DNA from: Hordeum vulgare subsp. vulgare
Taxonomy: Eukaryota; Streptophyta; Magnoliopsida; Poales; Poaceae
Assembly: GCF_904849725.1 (NCBI RefSeq)
Contig: NC_058521.1
Coordinates: 555,478,176-555,542,175 of the forward strand
Length of the DNA stretch: 64,000 nt
Reading direction: 5' to 3'
Program-made: the position numbers and the translations under genes
Shown here: piece after piece, positions 35,105-45,203 of the stretch
Numbering within the stretch: the stretch's first letter is position 1
Layout: each line of letters starts with the position of its first letter
The notes under the pieces: generated by a model
What the model was told of the DNA's origin: nothing
What the model saw: only the letters and a program-made list of their open reading frames with translations
Databases searched by the model: none

Positions 35105-35701
35105 ATACCTGGCCAAACGGGTCGTGCCTGACGGGCCGGCACGGCTGCCCGCAGGCCAGGCACGAGACGGGCCCGGCCCGCCACCCCGAGCCCGCGTGCC
35201 AGCCCGGCACGGCACGATTAGGTGGGGCGACCAGCGATCCAGGATTCCAGAGGGCATTCAGCGAGGCGGGGCGGGCGGGAGGGGGCCAGGGGGGCGTGGG
35301 AGATGGGGCCGACCGTTGGCAGAGGGGGCGGTCAGCGCATCGGGAGCCGAGTGGCCGACCAATGTGGGGGAGCGGGGCAGACGCGCAGGGCTCGAGGTGG
35401 CCAGCTCGTGTGCGGGAGGGAGGGGGGCGCTGGAGATTAGGAGAGCTGGCGGGCGGAGGGAGAGGGGCGCGGGACTGTGGGAGATTAGGATTTTTTTTTC
35501 GTTTTTTTCATGAGGGAGATTAACGTGTCGCGTGCCTTAGTGTGTCGCGGGCCGGCCCAATTAGACCACGTGCCGTGTTTGGGCCTGGAAGGCTGTCACG
35601 CGGGCCGGCACGGCACGGTCCGTATATTAATCGGGCCTAGACGGGCTGTGCCTGGCACGATTACGGCGATCCGAGCCGTGCCGGCCCGTTTGACCAGGTA
35701 T
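35105..35701. mobile_element. MULE-like non-autonomous element, about 600 bp
   Basis: Left end ATACCTGGCCAAACGGG... and right end ...CCCGTTTGACCAGGTAT are inverted repeats. The similarity continues inward over GGGCCGGCACGG. Flanks ACTATGGCCC and GCTCTGGCCC resemble a 9-10 bp target duplication with two differences. The interior is GC-rich with no transposase. It lies 1.3 kb upstream of MCA1. Confidence 0.55.
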
Positions 35702-36740
35702 GCTCTGGCCCCGGTCGGTGGCACTTCACTTCCACAGCACCCGCGGACAAACAATTGCGAGTGCGCCTCGCCTCGGCTGGCTGCAACGGTGCACCACCAC
35801 CGAACGAAACCACGAAACGAAAGCAAAGCAGCAATGATACCAACCACCAGCTCACCCTCACCTCGCCTCACGGGCGCTTTGGCCGGTCCTGCCACGGCAA
35901 CCTTTCCACTCTCCGGTCATATACCTCCACTCCGGTCATGTTTTATTCCGTCCACAAACCTGTAGCAGTACTATCCACACCGTACACACACATTCAGTCC
36001 TCCCGCCGCCCCCAACTGTCAGCGACGCATTACTTGAGAGTGCGCCATCGCACAGCACAAGCTCCGAGGCACGAGTTAAACTATCCGCTTCTGCGCTACT
36101 ACCGAACGCCTGCCCGTGACCGGCTCGGTGCCGCACCGGCACGTCTCACGGTAACCCAGACGACGACGACGAAGAAGAAGCACCCGGCGCCCGCCAGTAC
36201 GCACCGGCCCGGACTCTGGCACTACTCTGGCTCTGAATCACCCGCGGGTAGTAGTTGGCTGGCCGGAGCCCCGGAGTGGAGTTAACGAGCGAGCCCGTCC
36301 AAAAACCAGCCAGCCAGGGCCTCCTCTCCTCGTGCCACCGCCCACCACCCAAGCAACGGAGAGAGGCCACGCTGCGGCTCCCTCCCTCCCTCCCTCATCC
36401 TCCCCCTCCTCCTCCCCACGCCACGCCCGCCGCCTCTCCCACTTGCCACTCGCAGCGCAGAGCAGGCATTGCCTCCGCTCCACTCCAGTCCCATCCCCTC
36501 GGCCGCGCCGTTCAAGGGAGATAGCGTAGCCGTAGCGTGCAGCCCTGCCGCTCCTACCCGCTGGAGGCAGCCGGAGAAAGAGGCAGTAAGAATTGACGAC
36601 CTTTTCTTTCCGGGTTTTCTTGGCCGCACTTCCGGTGCAAATTGGGCGGCGCACCCGGAAATCTCCATCTCCTTCATTAATTCCTCTCCTTCCTTGCAGA
36701 CGCTGCGGCAGCAGACGAAAAGGGGGAACGGCCACCGACC

Positions 36741-36779
36741 ATGACAAGTCGACGAGGGCTGCCGGGCCGGCGCGAGTGA
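36741..36779 (+). CDS. Upstream ORF 1 in MCA1 leader, 12 codons
   Basis: ATG (36741) to TGA (36777-36779), encoding MTSRRGLPGRRE. It lies after the putative leader intron, so it would be in the mature leader if transcription starts near 36400. It could dampen MCA1 translation; this is inference. Confidence 0.35.
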   Translation: MTSRRGLPGRRE

Positions 36780-36855
36780 GCGATCTCGCAGATCTGCGCC
36801 CGCCGCCGCCGCACAGTGTCTGCTTTCCCCGAGTCTCCAGCCGGATCATCGTCAG

Positions 36856-36909
36856 ATGGGCAGCGCAGTCCGCCTCGCCCCTCCGATCTTCGCCACGCGC
36901 GCGGATTAA
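36856..36909 (+). CDS. Upstream ORF 2 in MCA1 leader, 17 codons
   Basis: ATG (36856) to TAA (36907-36909), encoding MGSAVRLAPPIFATRAD. It ends 82 bp before the MCA1 start, leaving room for reinitiation. Confidence 0.35.
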   Translation: MGSAVRLAPPIFATRAD

Positions 36910-36991
36910 CCAGCCCGGCGGCATTCCGCTTCCCCGCACCAAGAAAGCCCGGTGATTTGTCGGCGGGAAGGGAGAAGCCGGGGGCGCAGCG

Positions 36992-39900
36992 ATGGCGAAC
37001 GTGGGGGACCTGGCCAACATCGCGCAGCTCACGGGGCTGGACGCCGTGCGCCTCATCAGCCTCATCGTCAAGGCGGCGGCCACGGCGCGGATGCACAAGA
37101 GCAACTGCCGCCGCTTCGCGCAGCACCTCAAGCTCATCGGCGGCCTGCTGGAGCAGCTCCGGGTGTCGGAGCTCAAGAAGTACCCGGAGACGCGGGAGCC
37201 GCTGGAGCAGCTCGAGGACGCGCTCCGACGCGGCTACCTGCTCGTCAACTCCTGCCAGGACCGCTCCTTCCTCTACCTCCTCGCCATGGGCTGGAACATC
37301 GTCTACCGCTTCCGCACCGCGCAGACCGAGATCGACAACTACCTCCGCCTCGTGCCGCTCATCACGCTCGTCGACAACGCCCGCGTGCGGGTCGGTAATC
37401 AGTCACCTCCCCCAGACCAAATTGTTTGTTTAGTACTGCTCTGCTATAATAGTGTTATTGGGCACCTAGATTGGTACTAGGCTTTTAACAGATGTTGATT
37501 TGTTATGTATTGATTCCATTCTGCTGGGATATGCATACTGGTCTAGACAAAAGGTGATGTGCCTTTTGAGATTTGGTGGAATATGATTGAATTGGTGGCT
37601 TTCCTGAGTGCTCTGGTGGGGTGTCTTGTTCTCTGCCGACTGTCTAGGAAGTTGCTGTGAACCAAAAGATTCTATTGTAGGAGTTTTCGTTCTCTCATTT
37701 GAGTACAAAAATTCATTGTTCATGTACGTTGTATGCCTACAAACTTGTAGATTGCTACTAGGAAGTCAGGACATAAGCTCTGGTGGGAACATGTGATCTT
37801 GGATCAGTCCACTGTTACCATCTTTTCCTGCTTCTCCCTGTATCCTTTTGCCTTCAAGGCCTATTTTGATCATCATTTTCTTTATCTCAGGAGCGAATTG
37901 AGTACATCGAAAGGGACCAATGCGAATACTCTCTTGATGAGGAAGACAAGGAGGTCCAAGAAGCTCTGTTAAACTCTGACCCTGGCACAAATCCTTCGAT
38001 AGTGCTGAAGAAGACTCTGTCCTGTTCTTATCCAAACTTGCCGTTTAATGAAGCCCTTCGGAAGGAAAGTGAGAAGCTCCAGGTGGAGCTTCAAAGGTCA
38101 CAAAGCAACATGGATATGGCCCAGTGCGAGGTTATTCATCACCTGCTTGGAGTTACTAGAACTGTGGAAAGTTCTATTCCAGAGGAAAGTACAGATGCCA
38201 AGGTTACCAAGAAAACTAATTCAAAGAGCACAAAAGCTAATGAAGACAGTGCAAAATCGTATGATGATGACTCTCCAAAGAAGCAAAAAGATGCCTATGT
38301 TGCACCACGGTTAGTAAGTTTAGCTAGACCCTGTTGATGCCTGTTTATGTATAATATCGTTTCAACGAATCATATCACTCTCTAACGTACTTCACAGATC
38401 AAACTTCCATAGTATAAGACCCTTGACAGTTTAGAAGAGAACTGGGCGCTTGTATGATGTTTTGAAGGTTACCCTCCACAGATCAAACTTCCATAGTATA
38501 AGACTCTTGATAGTTTTCATTGTACGCAGGAGTTCTTCACCTGTTCCCTACAACCACGATCTGGTCTCGAGTACAGCATCATACAGTGATGAGTGGCATG
38601 CAGATTTACTTGGTTGCTGTTCAGAGCCAGCTCTGTGTACGTCTATTTGTTTTCTCAGTGTTTAATGGAAATTTAATCATTATGCTAACTATTGCATTTA
38701 TGGTTTTTATTTTATCTTTGTAGTTCTGTACATGCTATCTCAAGCACAGATATTCACTATTGTCAGAGCATCTCTAGTAGAACCCTCAAACCCTTAAATG
38801 TAAAACCAGTTTTAAGGGTTGAGAATTGCCCATTTTTGACACTTTTAAGGGTTGAAAAACAGGGGCATAGACTAGAACCCTCAAACCCAACCCTTATAAC
38901 GGAATATTCCGTTATAAGGGTTGGGTTTGAGGGTTCTAGTCTTTGCCCCAACCCCAAACCTTAAAACTGTCATTTCATATATCACACATTTCATCACATT
39001 TCATCATATGACATATCACAAATTCAATCACATTTGACATAAAACAATAATCATTCTAGTTATTATTACAACACCGAATAAAACAATAATCATTCAAATC
39101 ATTACAACAATGTTTGAGCAAATTACAACAATTGTTCGAATCAAATAGGACATAGAAAAGTAAAACAAAGATACATCATGGGCCAATGCGCCGCCCATCC
39201 AAATGCTAATGGTGCTCTACTAGATCATCCCGGAGCCGACCATGAGTGGTTCCATCCTCAATCTCACGATGTGCTTCAAGAAAAGCTTGTATGCGAGAAG
39301 GGTTTCTTTCTGGTTGCACACGGGTACCAACATTGTCATAGAAACAAGGGAGGTTTAACCCTCTCTCATCCTCTAGGATCATATTGTGTAGAATCACACA
39401 ACATTTCATGATGTTCATCAAGGTTTTTTTGTCCCAAAAAAATCTCACCGGGGAGCGGAGGGGCGGCGGCCGGGGCGCGGTGGGCCGGCGGGGCGGCGGC
39501 CGGGGCACGGAGGGGCGGCGGGGCGACGGCCGGAGCGCGGAGGGGCGGCGGCCGGGGCGCGGCGGGGCGGTGGCCGGGGCGCGGAGGGGTGGAGGGGCGG
39601 CGGCCGGAGCGCGGGGCGGCGGCGGGGCAAGATGCGGAGGGCGGCGGGGCGACGGCCGGGGCGCGGAGGGGCGGCGGGGCGACGGCCGGAGCGCGGGCCG
39701 GCGGCGGCCGAGCGAATTCCTCCCGCGCGGGGGAACCAACTGCCTCCCGCGCGAGGTGGGAAAATGAGTGCGGGTTGGGGGCAGTTCCCCCCCCCCCCCC
39801 CCCAACCCTCACTTCTACAGGCTGGGAAGGGGTTTGAGGGTTGGACCTCTAAAATTTTTTACGGGTTTAAGGGTTCTAGTCTACGCCGTTTTTCCGATGA

Positions 39901-41379
39901 AAACTGTAAAAAAGCGGTTATTTTTGAGGGTTTGAGGGCTCTACTAGAGATGCTCTCATATCACTCTCTAACGTACTGATAACCACACAGTTTGTGCTTG
40001 ATGGCATAGTTCTGCATTCGATGTGAGGCATTTTAATCTGAATGCAGTATTGAAACCCACACAGTGGACTGCATAGTAAACTGAAAAAATAGCATAAATG
40101 GCTCTAGGATGTTGCTATTCTTAATACTTCTTCAGATAATGCCCTGAATTTGTGAACAACGATATGGGAGGAGGTAGACTTGATGCTTATGAGTGATCGC
40201 AATGATTCTTACATATTTTTCTTGCTCTTTGTCTGCTTGTGATAACACAGGTCTGAAGACCTTCTTTTTTCCATGTGGAACATTCTCAAGGATTGCTTCA
40301 ATCGCCAAAAACAAGCCCATGTGTAAGAATATTCTCTAAAAGTCATCACATCAGCTGTGCAGAGTTATGACAAGCAAATTCCCACGCACCTTTTTTTTAT
40401 CAGTTGACCATTTACCAAATCTTCTATAATGTACTGAGCATCTTATAAATCAAAATTTCCATGGCAGCAAAGATCTTATACATCAGGTCGACATCTAAAA
40501 ATAATGCAGTCACACCTTATGTGAACCTAACTACCCTGTAAAACTGAGACTGATTTACATAGTTACTTTGTGTTGTTGTCAGCTTCGGGAGAAGCCTGCA
40601 ATGATATTATGGCGTACTCCCTCATATTGTCTTGTTGCTGTTACACTTGCTGTGTAAGGAGAAAGCTTCGTCAAAGGCTAAATATTGCGGTAAATATTCC
40701 TGGACATCTAAATTTGTTGCTACCAATTGATTTATCCCCCAACACACACCAGGGACTGTCATGTTACACACACAGTTGACTGATTGCCAAAGCAGATTAT
40801 CTTAGGGAAACATCTGGTTTACGATTATTCATAGAGTAACTTAAATAATACACTTTGCCCAGGGCTAGTGTCGAGGTTTGATAATAAGTCCCTAGCACTA
40901 CCTGCCAGAGTGTTCATATGTACTGTACTGCTTAGTGAACTCACAACCCTGTATAGTACCTGAAGTTATGATTTTCTTATGCTGCTGAAGGGAGGGTGCT
41001 GTGATGATTTCCTTTCACATGTGATGTGCTGTTGCTGTGCGCTTGTTCAAGAATGGCGGGAAGTAGAGATTCGTGGTGCATACGGTGAGTTTCTATTGCC
41101 ATGCCCACCAGTCAACCGTGGACTATGATCTTCAGTTCTAACTTGAGCATGTGATAGGAGTTAGGGTTGATATAGCATTGTTCAAACTGCGCTCTTGACA
41201 AAGGAATGACAGACAAAATTTATTTATCAGGCTGATACAATACTGAAGCTTCATTCCTCATCTTATACTTAGGGTAGAAACTATTCAAATTGCTTCCTTT
41301 TATGCAAAATTGGTTTGAATATCCTGCAGGAGGGAAGACAAAGATAACCCCGCCGGCACACCAGTACATGGAGCACTGA
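36992..41379 (+). CDS. MCA1: MID1-complementing activity protein (MCA1/CNR13)
   Basis: Seven coding exons: 36992-37390, 37891-38309, 38530-38636, 40251-40322, 40583-40689, 40991-41084, 41330-41379. All introns are GT-AG and phases agree; the product is 415 aa, the usual family length. MCA proteins are plant plasma-membrane proteins linked to mechanosensitive Ca2+ entry; the maize member is CNR13 (NARROW ODD DWARF). Residues 1-133 are the conserved ARPK-type N-terminal domain (VGDLANIAQLTGLDAVRLIS). An EF-hand-like acidic stretch (DQCEYSLDEEDKEVQE) and coiled coil follow near 140-210, then a Lys/Asp/Ser-rich linker. From about 295 comes the Cys-rich PLAC8 domain (LLGCCSEPALC, SCCCYTCCVRRKL, CCCCALVQEW). 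It ends QYMEH. The ATG is the first in this frame. Exon 1 is strongly GC-rich, later exons are not, as usual in grasses. Intron 3 holds a Harbinger element. The gene looks intact. Confidence 0.93.
38393..38516 (+). repeat. Tandem duplication in MCA1 intron 3 (exon 2-3 side)
   Basis: CACAGATCAAACTTCCATAG and the next 20 bases occur at 38393-38432 and 38477-38516 with two differences, inside the intron before exon 3 (38310-38529). Confidence 0.8.
38870..38941. repeat. 72-bp perfect palindrome in the Harbinger element
   Basis: GACTAGAACCCTCAAACCCA... is mirrored exactly about the centre 38905/38906 (GGAAT|ATTCC). With one mismatch pair it extends to 38862-38949 (GGGGCATA/TTTGCCCC). The arms resemble the element's own ends (TAGAACCCTCAAACCC). 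Confidence 0.95.
39206..39445 (-). pseudogene. Harbinger transposase C-terminal fragment
   Basis: The - strand reads KTLMNIMKCCVILHNMILED, then a variable part, then SRIQAFLEAHREIEDGTTH and LRDDLVEHH before TAG. This is the end of the plant DDE nuclease family PF04827/DDE_4. The catalytic part is absent. Upstream the frame runs into a GC-rich repeat and is meaningless there. Confidence 0.75.
39455..39715. repeat. GC-rich minisatellite (GGCGG/CGGAGCGCGG units)
   Basis: Repeats of GGGGCGGCGGCCGGGGCGCGG and variants such as GGCGACGGCCGGAGCGCGGA, of roughly 20-45 bp. A run of 17 C lies at 39787-39803. Confidence 0.85.
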
Positions 41380-42059
41380 GCAGCTACTCTACGATCCCAA
41401 AAGAAAGAAAAAAAACAGCTACTCTGCGAGAGGCCTGAACTCCTGTAAATTGAAGATATTGACCTAAAGTTGTCAGAAACCGTACTGCCATGGTAGTGAT
41501 ACAGTCCAACATTACTGTTTGTGTTGTATTTATGCGTACCGTCCGCCGCTCATGTTGGTATTATGGCCTTATGGGTCTTAGAATTCAGTTAATTTGTAAA
41601 AAGTAACTAAACTTAAGTCGCAGGCCGGTTAGAGTCAGTGTTAACATTGCCATTTTGTCTATATTTCAAATATGTGTTTCTTAATCGTGTTTTTTTTCCT
41701 TTTTCCGACCGGCCTGCCTTCCCATTTAGTCGAGACAAAATTGCACAATTAACAAGGAAATCTGGCTGAAAACCGAGTTTTTACTTGGGTTTTACATGAA
41801 TAACAGTATAACACTATCCGTAAAAAAGTGAAAAACGTTTAGAATCAACCGGCCCACACCCATGCTGCCTCTCTTATATCTTTCTTTCTTTTATGGCCAA
41901 CCTTATCTTTTTTCCTGAGCCAGATCCCATTTTACTTGGGCTTCGCCTATCCTCATGGCGCTAGCTCTCGTCGGAGCAGCCCGCCGGACGTTTTTACAGC
42001 CTCGGTGACGAGCACACACTTCACATACCCATACTTCTTCCGCCTGCCACGCTACAGCA
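41380..42059. other. MCA1 3' flank
   Basis: The 3' untranslated region lies at its start (stop at 41377-41379). No further gene, RNA or repeat recognised. Confidence 0.4.
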
Positions 42060-42607
42060 GCCAGTGACGGTGTTGACCTGGAGCTCCCCGCACATCACCT
42101 CGATGTTGTCGGTGCTCTCAAGTGCGGTGGTGCGTCGCTGGTGCTGCGGAGGGGAGTTGCCTGGTGTTGCATAGAGGGCCGGTGGGGCGGTCTCCCAGAG
42201 CTGTCATTGAGCATCGCGCATGGCCTTTCGAGGCTCCAATGGAGCGACGTCGGCGCTGCAACAACGACCGCGGCGAGGGCCCGCGTGGGGTGCTGCAACT
42301 TCGGTGATGTTGCCTTCAAGCTATTGGGAGCACCGTCGTAGCTGCAATGGAGCAACGCCGGGCTACAATGAAGACTCGTCGGAGTTCCAATGAAGCTTCG
42401 TCGGACACACCTTGCTGTGTTGAAGCTCCGCCGGAATTGCAATGGAGCTTTCATGGACGCGCGTGTGCTGCGTTGAAGCTACGCCGTTGTTGCAGTGGAG
42501 CTTCGTCGGAGCATCAGTGTTGTGTTGGAGCTCCACCGGCTGCAATGGAGTTTCACCGGAGTTGCAATGGAGCTCGCTGGACACTGTCGATGCTGCATTG
42601 AAGCACC
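42060..42607 (+). repeat. Imperfect tandem repeats of about 30-36 bp
   Basis: From 42230 the sequence cycles through GCAATGGAGC(T/A)... and CGTCGGAGTT/CACCGGAGTT motifs. The frames on both strands (for example MEQRRATMKTRRSSNEAS) come from this periodicity. The source may be a transposon; I do not recognise a terminus. Confidence 0.55.
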
Positions 42608-42769
42608 CAGGGACGAATTTAGGGGGAGGGGGGGCTAGACCCCCCTAACAAATTGAATTTTATACTACGATTATGATTGTTGCAACCAATTTTTTTAACT
42701 TCATATGAACTTTGCCCCTTTTATGAACAAACTTGCCCCCTCTATGTATGAATGTTGGCTCCGTCCCTG
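42608..42769. mobile_element. hAT-like MITE, 162 bp
   Basis: Ends CAGGGACG...CGTCCCTG. Flanks GAAGCACC (42600-42607) and AAAGCACC (42770-42777) form an 8-bp duplication with one change. CAGGGACGGAGCCA-type ends are typical of hAT-derived elements in grasses. Confidence 0.7.
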
Positions 42770-43297
42770 AAAGCACCACACTGCTTGTAATGGCGCTGCA
42801 TTGAAATTGTCGTGCTATGTTGCTGTCATGGCGTTGTTCTGATCCAACGGACTCTTGTACGTAGATCGGACGGCTCAACATGCGGATGCTTTCTTAGAAA
42901 AATCATCCTACTGATTTATAGCAACGCTAAAAAAAATAGTATAACGCTAGAAGAAAAGTTTGCCTGATCACAATTTGGATTGCTCATTTTATCCATATTT
43001 GTTTTGGAGGGTAGTCAACAGGGCAATTTATATGAATAGTAACAACCATTGTAGTGAAAGAACAATAAAAAAAATGTTCAACCAAGTCGTCAGATTGAAG
43101 ATACAGTAGTTTTAACTTTTAAGTAGACACTCATCGACGTAAGATTTCGAACTTGCTGGTGTAAGTTTTATAACTTATTTTTGAGGGAATAAGTTTTAAA
43201 ACTTATCGGTGCAAGTTTTGTAACTTGCATCAGTGTCATCCATTTTCGATCCGACAGGTCAAGTTAATTTTTTCGATTCTTTCACCACGAGAGCTGA
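42770..43297. other. Intergenic, no gene
   Basis: AT-rich. Repeated phrases of the form AAGTTT(T)ATAACTTAT and GCAAGTTTTGTAACTTGC occur at 43160-43230. Nothing else recognised. Confidence 0.4.
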
Positions 43298-43673
43298 GAG
43301 GGTGTTTGGATACTCTCTGGTCATGTGACTAGTAGTAGTCAGACTAGAAGTTTGTAGTCAGGTCCTGTTTGAAAGGTGACTACTACTAGTCAGCATTAAA
43401 TGTCTCAGTATTAAATTATTCTCTCTTTCTTTCATTTATCTCCTCATTTATCTTCCTTTCATTGGTGTGCCCGCATGGGAGGATGAGCCCGCAACAGGAT
43501 GGGCCCGCCAATTAATTAGAGAAGAGACTTTAGTTAGTAAAAGTTGGGGGTGGGGTGACTAGGGACTAAACTAGTTTTAGTCACCCATTAGTCAGGGGTG
43601 TTTGAAGGTTTACTGACTAAAGGTGACTACTACTAGTCTCTAGTCTCTAGTCTCTAGTGATCCAAACACCCTC
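43298..43673. mobile_element. Tourist-like MITE, 376 bp
   Basis: GAGGGTGTTTGGAT at 43298 matches inverted ATCCAAACACCCTC ending 43673. TGA flanks both sides. GTGACTAGTAGTAGTC and GACTACTACTAGTC form a second inverted pair inside. Confidence 0.75.
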
Positions 43674-45000
43674 TGATTCTATTGTAGTTGCCCCTACCTT
43701 TACTAGCTAAACCATGCTCAGTGTTCGAAGAAAACACCCTATCAACTCCATAAAACTTCCCGTAAAATAAACTTCTATAAAACTTAGGCCCACGTAGTGG
43801 TTTAAAAGGGAGAGCGGATATTTTGCTCTTGGACTCCATGCAGCCTGAATTTTTTAGGAATTCGATTTTTTATCTTGAAAAAATCTAAAAATAAATACAC
43901 AAGCAGTTATAGATGTATACTAGATGTGCGTGAAATTTCACATTTTTATATAAGGTACAGAAAAATGACAAAGTCACGTATTTCAAGCACATGTACTTTT
44001 CCTTCGTCTCTCTTCCAAGCGAACGTGCGGTTAGGGTTTCTACCTTCCGCTGGCCCTTCGAGTGTTGCTAGGGTTTATGTCCAGCCTGAACATTTCTTCG
44101 ATTGTTGCTAGGGTTTATGTCCTTCTCAGCAAGATGAAACATCGACGATGGAATAAGGTTCTTCCCGTCTAGCTCCCGTCCGGTGGTGCATCTAGCATTA
44201 TCGAAGGGCGTGTGGAGATTTCTCCGGCGGATCTCGTAGGATTCAGTCGGTGGTTGTCTTTGGTGGATCCGCTCGAATCCGGTGTATGTCACTGTCTTTA
44301 GGATGGTTCATTGCGATCTACACTTCTCTTCATCACTGACGGTTGCTCCACTAGTGCACCGGTCTATAGGGTCTTAGTACGACGACATTTTAATTGTCTA
44401 TTATAACAAGTTTTGCTTAGCTCTAACGAGGGAGGCGGATGCAGAGTTACCATTGGGCTAGGCCTAGGTCTAAGTACCATAAATGATGCAATTTGAAGTT
44501 TTTTTTTTTGTTTTTTCTTATGAGAAATTACAAGGGCCATCATTAAAAGGCCTAGGGTTACAGCCCCACTTGTCATAGGCATCTCTTCGCCTTGTAGGGT
44601 GGGTTGACGACAGCGACGCGTCTTTGGTTCGTTTTACCGTTTTTAGTTTTCGGTAGGTGGTTCATAGATCTGGATGTAATTTTTTATTATCCTTACTGTT
44701 TGTTGTACTGTCATGGTTGACGTTGAATAGATTGAAGCCCCCCCCCCTCTCCCACACAGCCGATGTCGGTGTGTTGCCGGACGTCAACGGCCACTTCTGT
44801 GAGCGGGAGAGGCAGAGCCGCCACCATAGCCGAGGGTTCGCGGCGGCAGCGCTGGGCGCACGGAGGTCATCAGGCTCTGGATTTGAGGTCGCCGGCTTCA
44901 CTGTAACCCTCTAATATTCACTTAAAAGTTAAAACATGCCGTGTCAACATTCAGAAGACTGTTAATGCTAGCACTTGCTACTATTTCTTGCTCAGTGTTC
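43674..45000 (+). other. Intergenic with possible LINE 3'-end remnants
   Basis: TTGCTAGGGTTTATGTCC occurs twice (44063-44081 and 44105-44123 region). 44590-44740 has CTGGATGTAATTTTTTATTA and TTGTTGTACTGTCATG-type sequence, like the 3' ends of Triticeae LINEs. No protein-coding LINE part is present. A GC-rich stretch at 44750-44910 has frames with no signature. Confidence 0.35.
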
Positions 45001-45203
45001 ACATCAATCTGTTCCACGAGTTAACTAGCAACATGCAGTACATTTCTCGCGCTCTGAACGTAGCAGAAAGATAGAACAGTGGAAAAAAAAGATCCATCTC
45101 CTTGTGGCGCAAACATAAATACAGACTTCCCTACATGCAATCAAAAACAGCCGGTAAGGACTAAGAGTGCCGATTCTTGCTGCCCTCCAGTTCACTTGCC
45201 CTG

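Larger units (their letters stand above)
35702..36991 (+). promoter_or_regulatory. MCA1 upstream region and 5' leader
   Basis: No TATA box stands out. 36360-36445 is pyrimidine-rich (CTCCCTCCCTCC, CCTCCTCC), the Y-patch type of TATA-less plant promoter. A plausible leader intron runs 36586-36699 (donor CA|GTAAG, acceptor CTTCCTTGCAG). Two short upstream ORFs follow. The long frames on both strands here are GC artefacts. Confidence 0.5.
38766..39955 (-). mobile_element. PIF/Harbinger element in MCA1 intron
   Basis: GAGCATCTCTAGTAGAACCC at 38766 is matched by the inverted ...TTTGAGGGCTCTACTAGAGATGCTC ending at 39955, flanked by TCA on both sides (3-bp duplication, usual for this superfamily). 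It lies in the intron between exons 3 and 4 (38637-40250). It carries a transposase C-terminus, a GC-rich minisatellite and a long palindrome. The transposase N-terminal part and ORF1 are missing, so it is non-autonomous. Confidence 0.8.

Noticed and set aside
36238..37433. Long frames on both strands around MCA1 exon 1, including a 312-codon - strand frame
   Set aside because: Shadows of the GC-rich leader and exon 1; the MCA1 frame is the one with conserved protein.
39206..39812. 199- and 148-codon Pro/Arg/Ala-rich proteins
   Set aside because: Only 39206-39445 matches a family (Harbinger transposase). The rest is translated minisatellite.
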